A DNA stretch of 64,000 nt from contig NZ_JAMBNV010000001.1 in NCBI RefSeq assembly GCF_023715245.1, positions 1,302,001 through 1,366,000 on the forward strand. The letters run 5' to 3'. The notes under the pieces are model-generated. The model was not told the DNA's origin. It made no database searches and saw only the letters and a list, made by a program, of their open reading frames with translations. This document shows positions 1-7,999 of this stretch, one piece after another. Numbering within the stretch: the stretch's first letter is position 1; the number at the start of each line of letters is the position of its first letter. The position numbers and the translations under genes are program-made. This DNA is from Sporosarcina luteola (GTDB taxonomy: Bacteria > Bacillota > Bacilli > Bacillales_A > Planococcaceae).

Positions 1-1
1 T

Positions 2-751
2 GCCTTTCGGACAATCCCGACGATAATTCCATCAATCGATGAATTGCAAGTTCCCGGGATACTAAAATCTCTGGCTGAAACTCCTCAAGGGCTCATCTTG
101 GTTACCGGCCCTACAGGCTCAGGGAAATCGACGACACTTGCAGCGATGATCCGTTATCTGAATGAAACCAGTCGCAAACATATTATCACTCTCGAAGATC
201 CGATTGAATATGTACACTCCCATCAATCTTCCATCATTGATCAACGGGAAGTCGGCTTTGACACAAGCACTTTTGCGGATGGGTTGCGTGCGTCCTTACG
301 GCAGGATCCTGATGTAATCCTCGTAGGGGAGATGCGGGATCTTGAGACGATTTCCACTGCCATCACTGCGGCTGAAACAGGGCATCTTGTTCTGGCAACC
401 CTTCATACGTGGAGCGCTGCTTCAACGATCGACAGAATCATAGACGTCTTTCCGCATGGACAGCAATCCCAAATCCGTGTTCAGTTGGCTGGTGTTTTGA
501 CAGCTGTGTTGTCGCAACGTCTCTTTCAGACAGTTGACCGGAAAGGTAGAAGAGTCGCAACTGAATTGATGATCAACAACTCTGCAATCTCTAATTTGAT
601 CCGCTCAGAAAAAGTCCATCAAATCCCAAATGTTATCCAGACGAATCGGTCTATGGGGATGCATATGATGGATACTTCAGTCAGGCATCTTCTTGATCGG
701 GGACTTATTTCATACGAAGCGGCAGTGCCGTATATTGAAGGTGATGATTGA
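2..751 (+). CDS. pilT: Type IV pilus retraction ATPase PilT (5' end outside window)
   Basis: The reading frame is open from the first bases of the window, so the N-terminus lies upstream; 249 residues are visible. The Walker A motif GPTGSGKS is encoded near 107-130, followed by the Asp box (TLEDPIEY), Walker B (DPDVILVGEMRD) and the His box (ETGHLVLATLHT). The AxxNLIR motif typical of PilT is present as AISNLIR. These features and the absence of PilB-type zinc cysteines point to the retraction ATPase, which depolymerises pilin at the inner face of the membrane, rather than the assembly ATPase PilB. PilB is presumably encoded just upstream. The gene overlaps pilC by one base (TGATG), so the two are likely translationally coupled. 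Confidence 0.9.
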   Translation, partial: AFRTIPTIIPSIDELQVPGILKSLAETPQGLILVTGPTGSGKSTTLAAMIRYLNETSRKHIITLEDPIEYVHSHQSSIIDQREVGFDTSTFADGLRASLRQDPDVILVGEMRDLETISTAITAAETGHLVLATLHTWSAASTIDRIIDVFPHGQQSQIRVQLAGVLTAVLSQRLFQTVDRKGRRVATELMINNSAISNLIRSEKVHQIPNVIQTNRSMGMHMMDTSVRHLLDRGLISYEAAVPYIEGDD

Positions 752-1962
752 TGGCTCGGTTCAAATATGATGGCCGTGATGCAAAATCAAAAAGATCTGG
801 CGTTATTGTTGCTGCTAATAAACGAGAAGCTGCGTTGAAATTGAAGAATCAAGGAATCCGGGTAACCAATTTGACCGAGCAAGCCGAAACAGTTCTCACG
901 AAAGAAATTCATCTCGGAAAACCGATCAAACGTACCCAATTCATCATGTTCCTTCGCCAATTTTCAACATTGTTGCGCGCAGGGGTTACAATCGTAGAAT
1001 CAATCCGCATTCTATCCTTGCAAGTTGAATCGAAGCCATTCCAAAAGATTTTGGTTTCTGTCGGGGATGATCTGCGGGGAGGTGGTTCCTTATCTGATAC
1101 GCTGATGAAGCATCCGAAGGCGTTTGAACCATTGGTCATTAATATGATCAAAGCGGGGGAAATGTCGGGTACAGTCGATGATTCGCTGGACAGGCTTGCA
1201 GAGCATTTCGAAAAAGCGCATATGACGAAACAGAAAGTCATTTCTGCGATGTCTTATCCGATTGTCGTAGGAATCGTAGCCATTGGCGTCGTCATTTTCC
1301 TGTTGTCATTCGTCGTCCCGATGTTTGTGGATTTATTCGCGAGTGTCGGTGGTGAACTTCCATTGCTGACACAATTTGTTTTGAAGGCAAGTGATTTCAT
1401 GGTCTCTTATTGGTATCTCTTCATACTTTCTGGGGCTGCAATAGTAGTTAGTATATTCATGATGCGAAACAATAAGGAAGGAAAATATTTGTTGGACTCC
1501 TTCCTGTTACGACTTCCAATATTCGGCGATCTTATGAAGAAATCATCGCTAGCCACATTAACGAGGACGCTAAGCTCTTTATTTGCAAGTTCTGTGCCGA
1601 TCTTGCAGGCATTGTCGATGACGGAAAAGATTGTAGAAAACGAAGTTATATCACGGGTCGTTGGCGAATCAAAACAATCATTGGAACGTGGTGGTTCATT
1701 GACAGAACCGATGGCGGGGCATTGGGCTTTTCCGCCGTTAATACCGCATATGATTGCAATCGGAGAGCAAACCGGATCTCTCGACACGATGCTCGGAAAA
1801 GTGGCAGATTTCTATGAAAAGGAAGTCGACGCATCGACGGATCGTCTGAAAGCACTAATAGAGCCGCTTATGATTGTCCTTCTTGCAGGGTTGGTCGGGA
1901 CAATAGTACTTTCGATTCTATTGCCGATGTTTAGCCTATTTACAGAAATAGATAATATGTAA
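751..1962 (+). CDS. pilC: Type IV pilus inner-membrane platform protein PilC
   Basis: This 403-residue protein has the GspF/PilC layout: two related cytoplasmic helical T2SSF domains (about residues 65-190 and 265-390) and three hydrophobic segments near 165-195, 215-235 and 370-395. The family forms the membrane platform on which PilB and PilT act. The ATG at 751 overlaps the pilT stop and is preceded by GAAGGTGATG; a TTG one codon earlier (748) is the alternative. Length is normal for the family. Confidence 0.92.
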   Translation: MARFKYDGRDAKSKRSGVIVAANKREAALKLKNQGIRVTNLTEQAETVLTKEIHLGKPIKRTQFIMFLRQFSTLLRAGVTIVESIRILSLQVESKPFQKILVSVGDDLRGGGSLSDTLMKHPKAFEPLVINMIKAGEMSGTVDDSLDRLAEHFEKAHMTKQKVISAMSYPIVVGIVAIGVVIFLLSFVVPMFVDLFASVGGELPLLTQFVLKASDFMVSYWYLFILSGAAIVVSIFMMRNNKEGKYLLDSFLLRLPIFGDLMKKSSLATLTRTLSSLFASSVPILQALSMTEKIVENEVISRVVGESKQSLERGGSLTEPMAGHWAFPPLIPHMIAIGEQTGSLDTMLGKVADFYEKEVDASTDRLKALIEPLMIVLLAGLVGTIVLSILLPMFSLFTEIDNM

Positions 1963-2010
1963 CGAATACTGTCGAAAAATAAATATATATATATAAATAT
2001 AGTTTAATAG

Positions 2011-2039
2011 TTTCATTTCAGCTAGTAGTTTGGTATTCT
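2011..2039 (+). promoter_or_regulatory. Candidate pilin promoter (extended -10)
   Basis: TTTCAT and TATTCT are separated by 17 bases, and the -10 is preceded by TGG, which fits an extended -10. The stretch 1963-2078 is very AT-rich, with a run of TA repeats upstream. A separate promoter ahead of the pilin gene would allow it to be made in excess over the machinery genes. The hexamers themselves are poor matches. Confidence 0.35.
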
Positions 2040-2078
2040 TAATTTGCAAATGAAAATAAGGTAGAATAGGGAGGAATA

Positions 2079-2528
2079 ATGATGAAAAAGTTATTACAAA
2101 AACGTTTAAACAATGAAAAAGGACTAACGCTCGTCGAGCTTTTGGCAGTAATTGTAATTTTGGGGATAATTGCGGCGATTGCTGTACCTTCGATTGGGAA
2201 TATTATTACAAATTCTAAAGTTAATGCACTGAAAGCGGATGGACAAAATGTTTTAGCTGCAGCGAACATGTACTTTGTCGAAAATAATACTGTGAAGACT
2301 GTTGATTCTGAAATATTGAAAACTGAAGGGTTTCTTGAGGACGCGGGAGGGTTTGCTGCGGCTGGAGGGGTAAAAGCAACGGTATCAAAAGTTGACAGCG
2401 GCAACACTATTTCCGGAACATCAGCTAACGGCGATACTAAAGTAGCATTTGAGGGAGCCACTAATAAAGATATTTCTACTAGAAATGCTAAAGCAGGCAC
2501 TGCTAATAAGATTACTGTTACTCGTTAA
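2079..2528 (+). CDS. pilA: Type IV pilin-like major subunit
   Basis: The 149-residue product starts with a short basic leader and has the class III signal EKG|LTLVELLAV, with cleavage expected after Gly and a Glu at mature position 5. This is followed by an uninterrupted hydrophobic helix to about residue 45. The remainder is a small Ala/Thr/Asp-rich globular region without a cysteine pair. It would be cut and N-methylated by the prepilin peptidase encoded at 4844. The start is ATG 2079 or the adjacent ATG 2082 behind AGGGAGGAAT. A major pilin is inferred because it is the only pilin-like gene visible here; a ComG-type pseudopilin is less likely given the PilM/N/O neighbours. Confidence 0.85.
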   Translation: MMKKLLQKRLNNEKGLTLVELLAVIVILGIIAAIAVPSIGNIITNSKVNALKADGQNVLAAANMYFVENNTVKTVDSEILKTEGFLEDAGGFAAAGGVKATVSKVDSGNTISGTSANGDTKVAFEGATNKDISTRNAKAGTANKITVTR

Positions 2529-2597
2529 TAAAAGACCAGCTAGCAGTGAAACAGACTTAAGAGAGAATATTTTATTATTTCAAATGGAGTTGACACA

Positions 2598-3551
2598 ATG
2601 CAACTATTCAACCGCCGCAAACAGCCGGCAACACTTACAATTGAAGATGATGCCATCCGTTTTGTCCGGTTGAAGTCGCAGGATCCGCTTGTCGTCGATG
2701 TTGCAGAGGAAGTTATGCTTCCTCCGAACACGGTCGTCGAGGGGAAGATTGTCGATGCGGAGGCGTTGGTGGTCATTCTGGAAGGGTATTTGAAGGAGTG
2801 GGGCATCGCGAAGCGCGATGTCCAGTTTCTTGCTCCTGATACATATGTGATGATTCGGAAGGTGCCTTATCCGGAAGATATTGAGTCGGATGAATTGAAA
2901 GGACATTTCTTTATTGAAATTGGCTCGACGATTTATTTGCCATTTGATGATCCGGTTTTTGACGTAGTTCCTTGCAGTTTGAATGAAGATAGCAAGGAAG
3001 CGATTTTAATTGCCTCGAAGGAAAGCATTTTGGACAAGTACGAAGATGTGCTCAAAGCGGTGAAACTTAATCCCGTCGTTGCGGATATCGGACCGCTTGC
3101 GCTGTATCGCCTTGCTTACAAGGTGTACCAATTTGGCGGGGATGAGCATGTCCTCATCGCTGATATGCATGACGGTGTACTTACGGTCTCGATTTTCCAT
3201 AAGCATTACCCGCTTTTCATGCGTCCTGTCGATCTGTCGCAATCTGCCGATCTTTCGATTGTTGCGGATGCTCAAGTGGATCCCCATTCCGTCACACCTA
3301 CAACAATCGTGATGGAACTTGAAAAGCTGATGAACTTTTATCGATATAATTTACATAACGGAAGTGCTTCTATTACACATCTGCTCGTCAATGGCGAATA
3401 CGGTGATATGGAAAAATTATTGTCTGCTATACGCGAGCGGTTTTCTATCGAAGCGGAGCGTTTGCTGAAGAAACCTTTGCAACTACAAGATGGACAACAA
3501 TTGCCCGCAACCTTCAACCGGACGATCGGGCTGGCATTGAAAGAGGTGTAG
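2598..3551 (+). CDS. pilM: Type IV pilus assembly protein PilM (actin-like)
   Basis: A 317-residue soluble protein in the place of PilM, directly before PilN and PilO. PilM proteins have an actin/FtsA-like fold, bind nucleotide and hold the cytoplasmic tail of PilN. The N-terminus (TLTIEDDAIRFVRL) and a central VVADIGPLALYR segment fit the first and second phosphate-binding strands of that fold, but in degenerate form. The start ATG follows GGAG with normal spacing and lies 69 bases after the pilin stop with no terminator between. The assignment rests on fold-like motifs and strong gene context. Confidence 0.8.
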   Translation: MQLFNRRKQPATLTIEDDAIRFVRLKSQDPLVVDVAEEVMLPPNTVVEGKIVDAEALVVILEGYLKEWGIAKRDVQFLAPDTYVMIRKVPYPEDIESDELKGHFFIEIGSTIYLPFDDPVFDVVPCSLNEDSKEAILIASKESILDKYEDVLKAVKLNPVVADIGPLALYRLAYKVYQFGGDEHVLIADMHDGVLTVSIFHKHYPLFMRPVDLSQSADLSIVADAQVDPHSVTPTTIVMELEKLMNFYRYNLHNGSASITHLLVNGEYGDMEKLLSAIRERFSIEAERLLKKPLQLQDGQQLPATFNRTIGLALKEV

Positions 3552-3553
3552 TC

Positions 3554-4171
3554 ATGCTCGTTGATATTAATCTATTGCCTGAAAAGGAGAGGGAGCGGTC
3601 AACGCTCCTGATTGCTGCACTTGTTGTTTTAGGTGCGGCTATTCTTTTTTGGGCGACTCTTTTTCTTTTATCTCTTTCCTTGTCGAAAGAGACTGCCCGG
3701 GCGGAAGCGCAGATCGCTTCCTTGCATGCTGCCCAGGAGACGATCCGGGAGAATATGCAGCCTTCGTCACATGCAGGTGATCGGGAACTACTCGCTTCAA
3801 CCGTTGAATGGGCGGAAGCGTCACGGTACGATACATTGCCTTTATTGCGTGAAATGATTGCTTTACTGCCGGAGCGGGGTTTTTTTGTCTCGTTCGAATT
3901 TACAGCGCCTCATCAATCGACGGTCATCGTTCAATTCGATGACAAGTCGGATGCAGCCTATTATTTAACGAGAATCAAATCGTCGACAGTCGTATCCTCC
4001 GCGGCTATGGAATCGTTGGTCGCGGTAAGTCTTGATGAAGATACTCATTTGGAGACGCTACCCCGTTTTACAGCGACTTATCATATTGAATATGTGGATG
4101 AACGCGGTGTTGTGGTCGAGATCGAAGAAACGATAGAAACAGATGGGCAGGAGGATGACTCCGATGAGTAA
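3554..4171 (+). CDS. pilN: Type IV pilus alignment protein PilN-like
   Basis: The product (205 residues) begins with DINLLPEKERER, the conserved PilN tail that docks into PilM. One membrane helix follows at about residues 20-43, then a coiled-coil segment and an extracytoplasmic domain ending in an acidic tail. In the family, PilN pairs with PilO to connect the cytoplasmic ring to outer parts of the pilus machine. The gene starts two bases after the pilM stop and overlaps pilO by eight bases. Confidence 0.8.
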   Translation: MLVDINLLPEKERERSTLLIAALVVLGAAILFWATLFLLSLSLSKETARAEAQIASLHAAQETIRENMQPSSHAGDRELLASTVEWAEASRYDTLPLLREMIALLPERGFFVSFEFTAPHQSTVIVQFDDKSDAAYYLTRIKSSTVVSSAAMESLVAVSLDEDTHLETLPRFTATYHIEYVDERGVVVEIEETIETDGQEDDSDE

Positions 4172-4847
4172 TTTGACAAAACGCCAGAAGGAGATGGGGC
4201 TCCTCGTGTTGGCGATTGTATTTCTGCTTCTCCTAGCTGCGTATTCGTATTTACAAATTTATGCACCCGCCAAAGAATCAAATGAACGCTCTGCACAGAC
4301 GTTGGCGAATGAACGGGATATCCTTTTTGCGTTGCAACGTCAAGAAGCTCAGCAAAGTCCTACAGGTACATCCAGTTCCCATCCATTGCAAGAGATGCTT
4401 CCTGTAAAACCGTTAGAAGATCTGATCCTCCTGCAAATTCAGAAAGCGGAAGTGAAGTCAGATACCTATGTCCACGAATTGAATTTTTCTATTGAAGAAC
4501 CGATCATTGAAAATGCGCCCGAACATGTTGAAAATGTACAAGCTGTCATTGCAGAAGTGCATTTGGCGGCGGATGTATACAGCCAAATCGACCAGTTCAT
4601 CGAAGAAATCGAATCAATGGAGCGCATCTTCATTATGGACCGTATAGAGTTCACTGCTCCTGATGAAGTGAGGACGATCGAACAAGAGGATGGTCCGATA
4701 GAGTTAATTGTCACGTTTCATGCGTTATTCCGGCCGGATTTAGGGAATCTTGAAGATGAAGCGCCGAAAGTGGATGCTCCGTTACCGGCTGGTAAACAGG
4801 ATCCGACGCCGATAAACAAAATTCCTGGACTAGGTGATAGTGAATGA
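4164..4847 (+). CDS. pilO: Type IV pilus protein PilO-like
   Basis: The product is 227 residues long, with a short basic N-terminus, one membrane helix (about 12-30), a coiled coil and a ferredoxin-like C-terminal part, the layout of PilO. The ATG at 4164 is chosen because GGAGG lies about 8 bases upstream; an ATG at 4143 in the same frame lacks a ribosome site. The start lies inside the end of pilN and the stop overlaps the prepilin peptidase start (ATGA). Sequence identity to known PilO proteins is expected to be low, so context carries much of the call. Confidence 0.72.
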   Translation: MSNLTKRQKEMGLLVLAIVFLLLLAAYSYLQIYAPAKESNERSAQTLANERDILFALQRQEAQQSPTGTSSSHPLQEMLPVKPLEDLILLQIQKAEVKSDTYVHELNFSIEEPIIENAPEHVENVQAVIAEVHLAADVYSQIDQFIEEIESMERIFIMDRIEFTAPDEVRTIEQEDGPIELIVTFHALFRPDLGNLEDEAPKVDAPLPAGKQDPTPINKIPGLGDSE

Positions 4848-5599
4848 ACATTGTTTGGATACTCTTATTTTTCGTATACGGCATCATTTTCGGTTCCTTC
4901 TTTAACGTCGTAGGTCTCCGTGTGCCAAAAAAGGAATCGATCGTTTCGCCGCCATCCCATTGCACGAAATGCAATCGGAGACTTGGTCCAATTGATTTGA
5001 TTCCGATCCTCTCTTACGTCGCTCTACGCGGAAAATGCAGAGGATGCGGACAGAAAATCAGCCCGATGTATCCTTTTATGGAGTTCATAACTGGTGTTTT
5101 ATTTGCATTTTCGTATTACTATATCGGTTTTACATATGAATTGTCTATAGCATTGCTTTTCGTTTCATTGCTTGTCATCATCACAGTATCCGATTTAGCA
5201 TATATGTTGATTCCCGATAAAGTGCTTCTGCCGTTCGCTATCGCGTTTTTGATCCTGCGATGGGTCATTCCGACGTCGCCTTGGTGGGATAGCCTGTTAG
5301 GAGCCGCAGTAGGCTTTACTGTGCTGTATCTCATTGCCGTCGTGTCGAAAGGTGGAATGGGCGGAGGAGATATCAAGTTGTTCTTCGTCATCGGGCTAGT
5401 GCTTGGGACGGTGAATACACTATTGACGTTGTTCCTCGCTTCATTAATTGGTTCTGTCGTCGGTCTTTATGTATTAAAGAAAACCGGAAAAGGCAGGAAA
5501 ACGCCTGTCGCCTTCGGACCTTCCATTGCGGCGGCAGCCGTCATTTCGTATTTCTTCGGAGTGGACCTTGTCGAATGGTATCAGCATTTATTCATTTAA
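4844..5599 (+). CDS. comC: Prepilin peptidase / N-methyltransferase (ComC/PilD family)
   Basis: A 251-residue polytopic membrane protein. An N-terminal domain carries two CxxC pairs (CTKC and CRGC) that bind zinc. The two catalytic aspartates of the A24 aspartic protease family lie in VSDLAYMLIPD and GGGDIKLF. It removes the leader peptide of the pilin at 2079 and methylates the new N-terminus. In B. subtilis the single comC gene occupies the same position upstream of spoIIB and maf. The start overlaps pilO by four bases, and a terminator follows. Confidence 0.93.
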   Translation: MNIVWILLFFVYGIIFGSFFNVVGLRVPKKESIVSPPSHCTKCNRRLGPIDLIPILSYVALRGKCRGCGQKISPMYPFMEFITGVLFAFSYYYIGFTYELSIALLFVSLLVIITVSDLAYMLIPDKVLLPFAIAFLILRWVIPTSPWWDSLLGAAVGFTVLYLIAVVSKGGMGGGDIKLFFVIGLVLGTVNTLLTLFLASLIGSVVGLYVLKKTGKGRKTPVAFGPSIAAAAVISYFFGVDLVEWYQHLFI

Positions 5600-5615
5600 G
5601 TCGATAAATTTCTTG

Positions 5616-5646
5616 GAACAAGACGACATACGTCTTGTTCTTTTTC
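5616..5646 (+). terminator. Terminator of the pilus operon
   Basis: A perfect 10-base stem (GAACAAGACG / CGTCTTGTTC) with a five-base loop is followed by TTTTTC. Confidence 0.9.
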
Positions 5647-5688
5647 ATGTCAAATTTGATACGGTTACTAAAAACGGGGTGGTCTGGC

Positions 5689-6357
5689 ATGAACTTCAAG
5701 AAGAAATATTCGAAAGTGACAGTCGCGATGGCGATGCTGCACGGCGTCATCATTGGTATTGCAGCCGTGGCAATCGTAGGTTTCATCATTGTCGGTACGA
5801 ATGGACAAGGGAAAGAAAAGGCGGGGGAAAAGGAAGTAGTGGTGACTGATCCGCCTGCACCCGGTGAAACGACTCCTACTTCCGGTCCTGCAATTTCGCC
5901 GGAAGAAGCCCCTCTCCAACTGTTCGCTAAACAGCATGGTGTGTTTTCATCTGCACAATCAGCGCAGGATTTCATTTCGCAAGATGCAAGCCTTGCAAAA
6001 GCGACCATACTGCAAATTGGGGGACAGTTCTATGTGTGGAGCGAGGTCGGTATTCAAGAAGACGAGATAGAAGTGAGCGAATACGAAATGACATTTAGAA
6101 AGCCATTTTTCGTAGATGCATCGTCGTGTTCGAACGTTGGCGCCGGAAAATTAAGAAGCGCTCTGTCTGAAACCGAATTATCCAAAATTAAAGTTTTGAC
6201 AACTGTTGCAGAAGGAGAAGCGGATGATGAAAAGATTGCTGAATTCCGGAAGAATATAGCGGCTGTCACTGCGTTTACTTCGGATTTGCGCATTTTTCGC
6301 ATTAAGCTGCTCGCGCATTATTTCCATAAGGATGGCTGTGCGAAAATCAATTTTTGA
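5689..6357 (+). CDS. SpoIIB-like membrane protein with SPOR-like region
   Basis: The product is 222 residues: a short basic N-terminus, one membrane helix (about 15-35), a Pro/Glu/Thr linker, and a C-terminal extracytoplasmic part. The stretch beginning LFAKQHGVFSSAQSAQ resembles a SPOR repeat, which in SpoIIB binds septal peptidoglycan and helps localise engulfment proteins. The position between the prepilin peptidase and maf is the spoIIB position in B. subtilis. ATG 5689 is chosen because the membrane helix follows directly and GGGGTGG lies upstream. Similarity is weak, so function is inferred mainly from position and architecture. Confidence 0.6.
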   Translation: MNFKKKYSKVTVAMAMLHGVIIGIAAVAIVGFIIVGTNGQGKEKAGEKEVVVTDPPAPGETTPTSGPAISPEEAPLQLFAKQHGVFSSAQSAQDFISQDASLAKATILQIGGQFYVWSEVGIQEDEIEVSEYEMTFRKPFFVDASSCSNVGAGKLRSALSETELSKIKVLTTVAEGEADDEKIAEFRKNIAAVTAFTSDLRIFRIKLLAHYFHKDGCAKINF

Positions 6358-6385
6358 GGCGGAAAAACGGGACAAACTCTCATTA

Positions 6386-6415
6386 TTGCGGATTTATGAA
6401 AATTTCCATTACACT
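6386..6415 (+). promoter_or_regulatory. Candidate promoter for maf-radC
   Basis: TTGCGG and TACACT are spaced by 18 bases in the gap between the SpoIIB-like gene and maf. Confidence 0.35.
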
Positions 6416-6453
6416 CCTTCTACAGTATGATTAAGAAAAAGGAGGTTGCTTAT

Positions 6454-7053
6454 ATGGAATTCATTGCAAAAAGGCCGATTATTCTGGCGTCAGGCTCACC
6501 GAGAAGGCAAGAGTTGCTCAGAAACCTTGGCATTCGGTTTGAAACAATGCCAAGCGATGTCGAAGAAGTTGCGGATTTGGAGGAAGGGAATTTCGCGGAA
6601 TATGTCCAGAAGCTAGCTGTCAAAAAGGCTGCCGCTGTTTCCGAAATGCGATCTGATGCTTTCGTCATCGCAGCTGATACGATTGTCGTCTTTGAAGGAG
6701 AGATTTATCCAAAACCGTCATCGAGAGAACAAGCAGAAAGCTTCCTAAGAAAGTTTTCCGGCAATACCCATTCAGTTTTCACAGGTGTCAGCATTCTTGG
6801 AAGCGGATTTTCGAAAGTGTTTTCAGTCGAGACGAAAGTGACATTCAAGGAACTGGACGATCAGATGCTGAAGTCATATGTTGACTCAGGCGATCCTATG
6901 GATAAGGCGGGAGGATACGGCATCCAAACCGCGGGGGCACTCCTTGTCGAAAAAATTGATGGCGATTACTTGAATGTCGTCGGATTGCCTTTATCGAAGC
7001 TGGTGCAAATATTACGTGAAGAGGGCGTCATCCTGTTGAAGGAGGCTGAATGA
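6454..7053 (+). CDS. maf: Maf-family nucleoside triphosphate pyrophosphatase
   Basis: A 199-residue protein with the Maf signature SGSPRRQELL at its N-terminus and the conserved AADTIVVFEG and DKAGGYGIQ motifs. The family hydrolyses dTTP/UTP and modified nucleotides to monophosphates, and overproduction affects septation in Bacillus. ATG 6454 is preferred because AAGGAGG stands 8 bases upstream; an in-frame ATG at 6427 precedes that site. It lies next to radC, mreBCD and minCD as in B. subtilis. Confidence 0.93.
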   Translation: MEFIAKRPIILASGSPRRQELLRNLGIRFETMPSDVEEVADLEEGNFAEYVQKLAVKKAAAVSEMRSDAFVIAADTIVVFEGEIYPKPSSREQAESFLRKFSGNTHSVFTGVSILGSGFSKVFSVETKVTFKELDDQMLKSYVDSGDPMDKAGGYGIQTAGALLVEKIDGDYLNVVGLPLSKLVQILREEGVILLKEAE

Positions 7054-7057
7054 TTCA

Positions 7058-7759
7058 TTGACAGTCGATGTGAAGAAACAGATGATGATCCGAGATGTAC
7101 ATATCGCGGATAGACCCCGTGAAAGGCTTATCCGGCAAGGGGCTGGCAGCCTGTCGAACCAGGAGCTCATTGCTATCCTGTTGCGGACAGGTACAAAGGA
7201 AGAGTCGGTTCTTATGCTTGCCAATAGGATCCTTAAATCATTCGATAAAATCCAGGACCTGAAGGATGCCAATGTAGAAGAAATGATGGCTGTTAAAGGC
7301 GTGGGACAAGCAAAAGCAGTCCAAATACTCGCCGCCGTCGAAATTGGCAAGCGGATATCCCGCAAGCATTCGGAAGGTCGCTATGTCATTAAATCTCCCG
7401 AAGATGCTGCAGCTTACTTGATGACAGATATGTCTTCCCTCGTTCAGGAGCATTTCGTCGTCCTTTTTCTGAACGTGAAAAATGAAGTGCTGCACAAACA
7501 GACGATCTTCATCGGCAGCTTGAATTCATCGATCGTGCACCCTAGGGAAATTTTCCGCGAGGCGGTAAAACGCTCTGCGGCTTCCATAATTTGCGCGCAT
7601 AACCATCCAAGCGGAAATCCGTCACCTTCTCCTGAAGACATTGAGGTTACAAAAAGACTTGTCGAAGCAGGTTCGATTATCGGGATCGAGCTGCTCGATC
7701 ATCTCATAATCGGTGATCATCGTTTCATTAGTCTTAAGGAAAAAGGGTATATGAGTTAG
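7058..7759 (+). CDS. radC: RadC/JAB-domain protein
   Basis: A 233-residue protein with an N-terminal UPF0758 helix-hairpin-helix region (about 35-100) and a C-terminal JAMM/MPN+ metalloprotease-like domain. The metal motif HNHPSGNPSPSPED is at residues 181-194. Despite the name, a role in repair of radiation damage is unproven for the family. The start is taken as TTG 7058, about 12 bases after GGAGG; ATG 7082 is an alternative. Confidence 0.9.
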   Translation: MTVDVKKQMMIRDVHIADRPRERLIRQGAGSLSNQELIAILLRTGTKEESVLMLANRILKSFDKIQDLKDANVEEMMAVKGVGQAKAVQILAAVEIGKRISRKHSEGRYVIKSPEDAAAYLMTDMSSLVQEHFVVLFLNVKNEVLHKQTIFIGSLNSSIVHPREIFREAVKRSAASIICAHNHPSGNPSPSPEDIEVTKRLVEAGSIIGIELLDHLIIGDHRFISLKEKGYMS

Positions 7760-7803
7760 CAAATAACTCCTAAAATGGAAATGGATTTATGTAATATAAG
7801 TAG

Positions 7804-7895
7804 TGGATAGAGGCGCCTGACCCCACAGTATGAAGGGGTTTCAGGGGCTTCTTGAAGCTGCGTGGAGAAGGAAGGCGATAGCATCAAAATCCAGT
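7804..7895 (+). other. Unassigned inverted-repeat region between radC and mreB
   Basis: CCTGACCCC (7816-7824) can pair with GGGGTTTCAGG (7835-7845) leaving a two-base bulge, followed by a second short hairpin (CTTC/GAAG around 7848-7856) and a purine-rich stretch GGAGAAGGAAGG. There is no T-run after the first stem, so it is not a standard terminator. No known riboswitch family fits in full. No reading frame of note is present in 7760-7999. Confidence 0.4.
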
Positions 7896-7911
7896 CTATT
7901 GCTATTGACAC

Positions 7912-7940
7912 TGTGAATTTGTTCTCCAATCCGTTATAAT
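7912..7940 (+). promoter_or_regulatory. Candidate mreB promoter
   Basis: A consensus TATAAT (7935-7940) lies 60 bases before the mreB start. The base-pair positions 17 upstream give only TGTGAA as -35. A consensus TTGACA exists at 7905-7910 but is 24 bases away, too far for normal use. Confidence 0.4.
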
Positions 7941-7999
7941 GTGGTGTATGATTTCAAGAAGACCATAATTATGCGGTCGAATAGAAAGGAAGAACAGAT

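Noticed and set aside
2039-2500. A 153-codon minus-strand frame opposite the pilin gene
   Set aside because: The plus strand has a clear type III signal peptide and ribosome site; the opposite frame is its shadow.
7804-7895. Lysine riboswitch between radC and mreB
   Set aside because: Only the first dozen bases and an AGTATG resemble the family; the region is far too short and lacks the other helices, and mreB is not a lysine gene.
7905-7910. TTGACA as -35 of the mreB promoter
   Set aside because: It is 24 bases from the TATAAT at 7935, beyond usable spacing.
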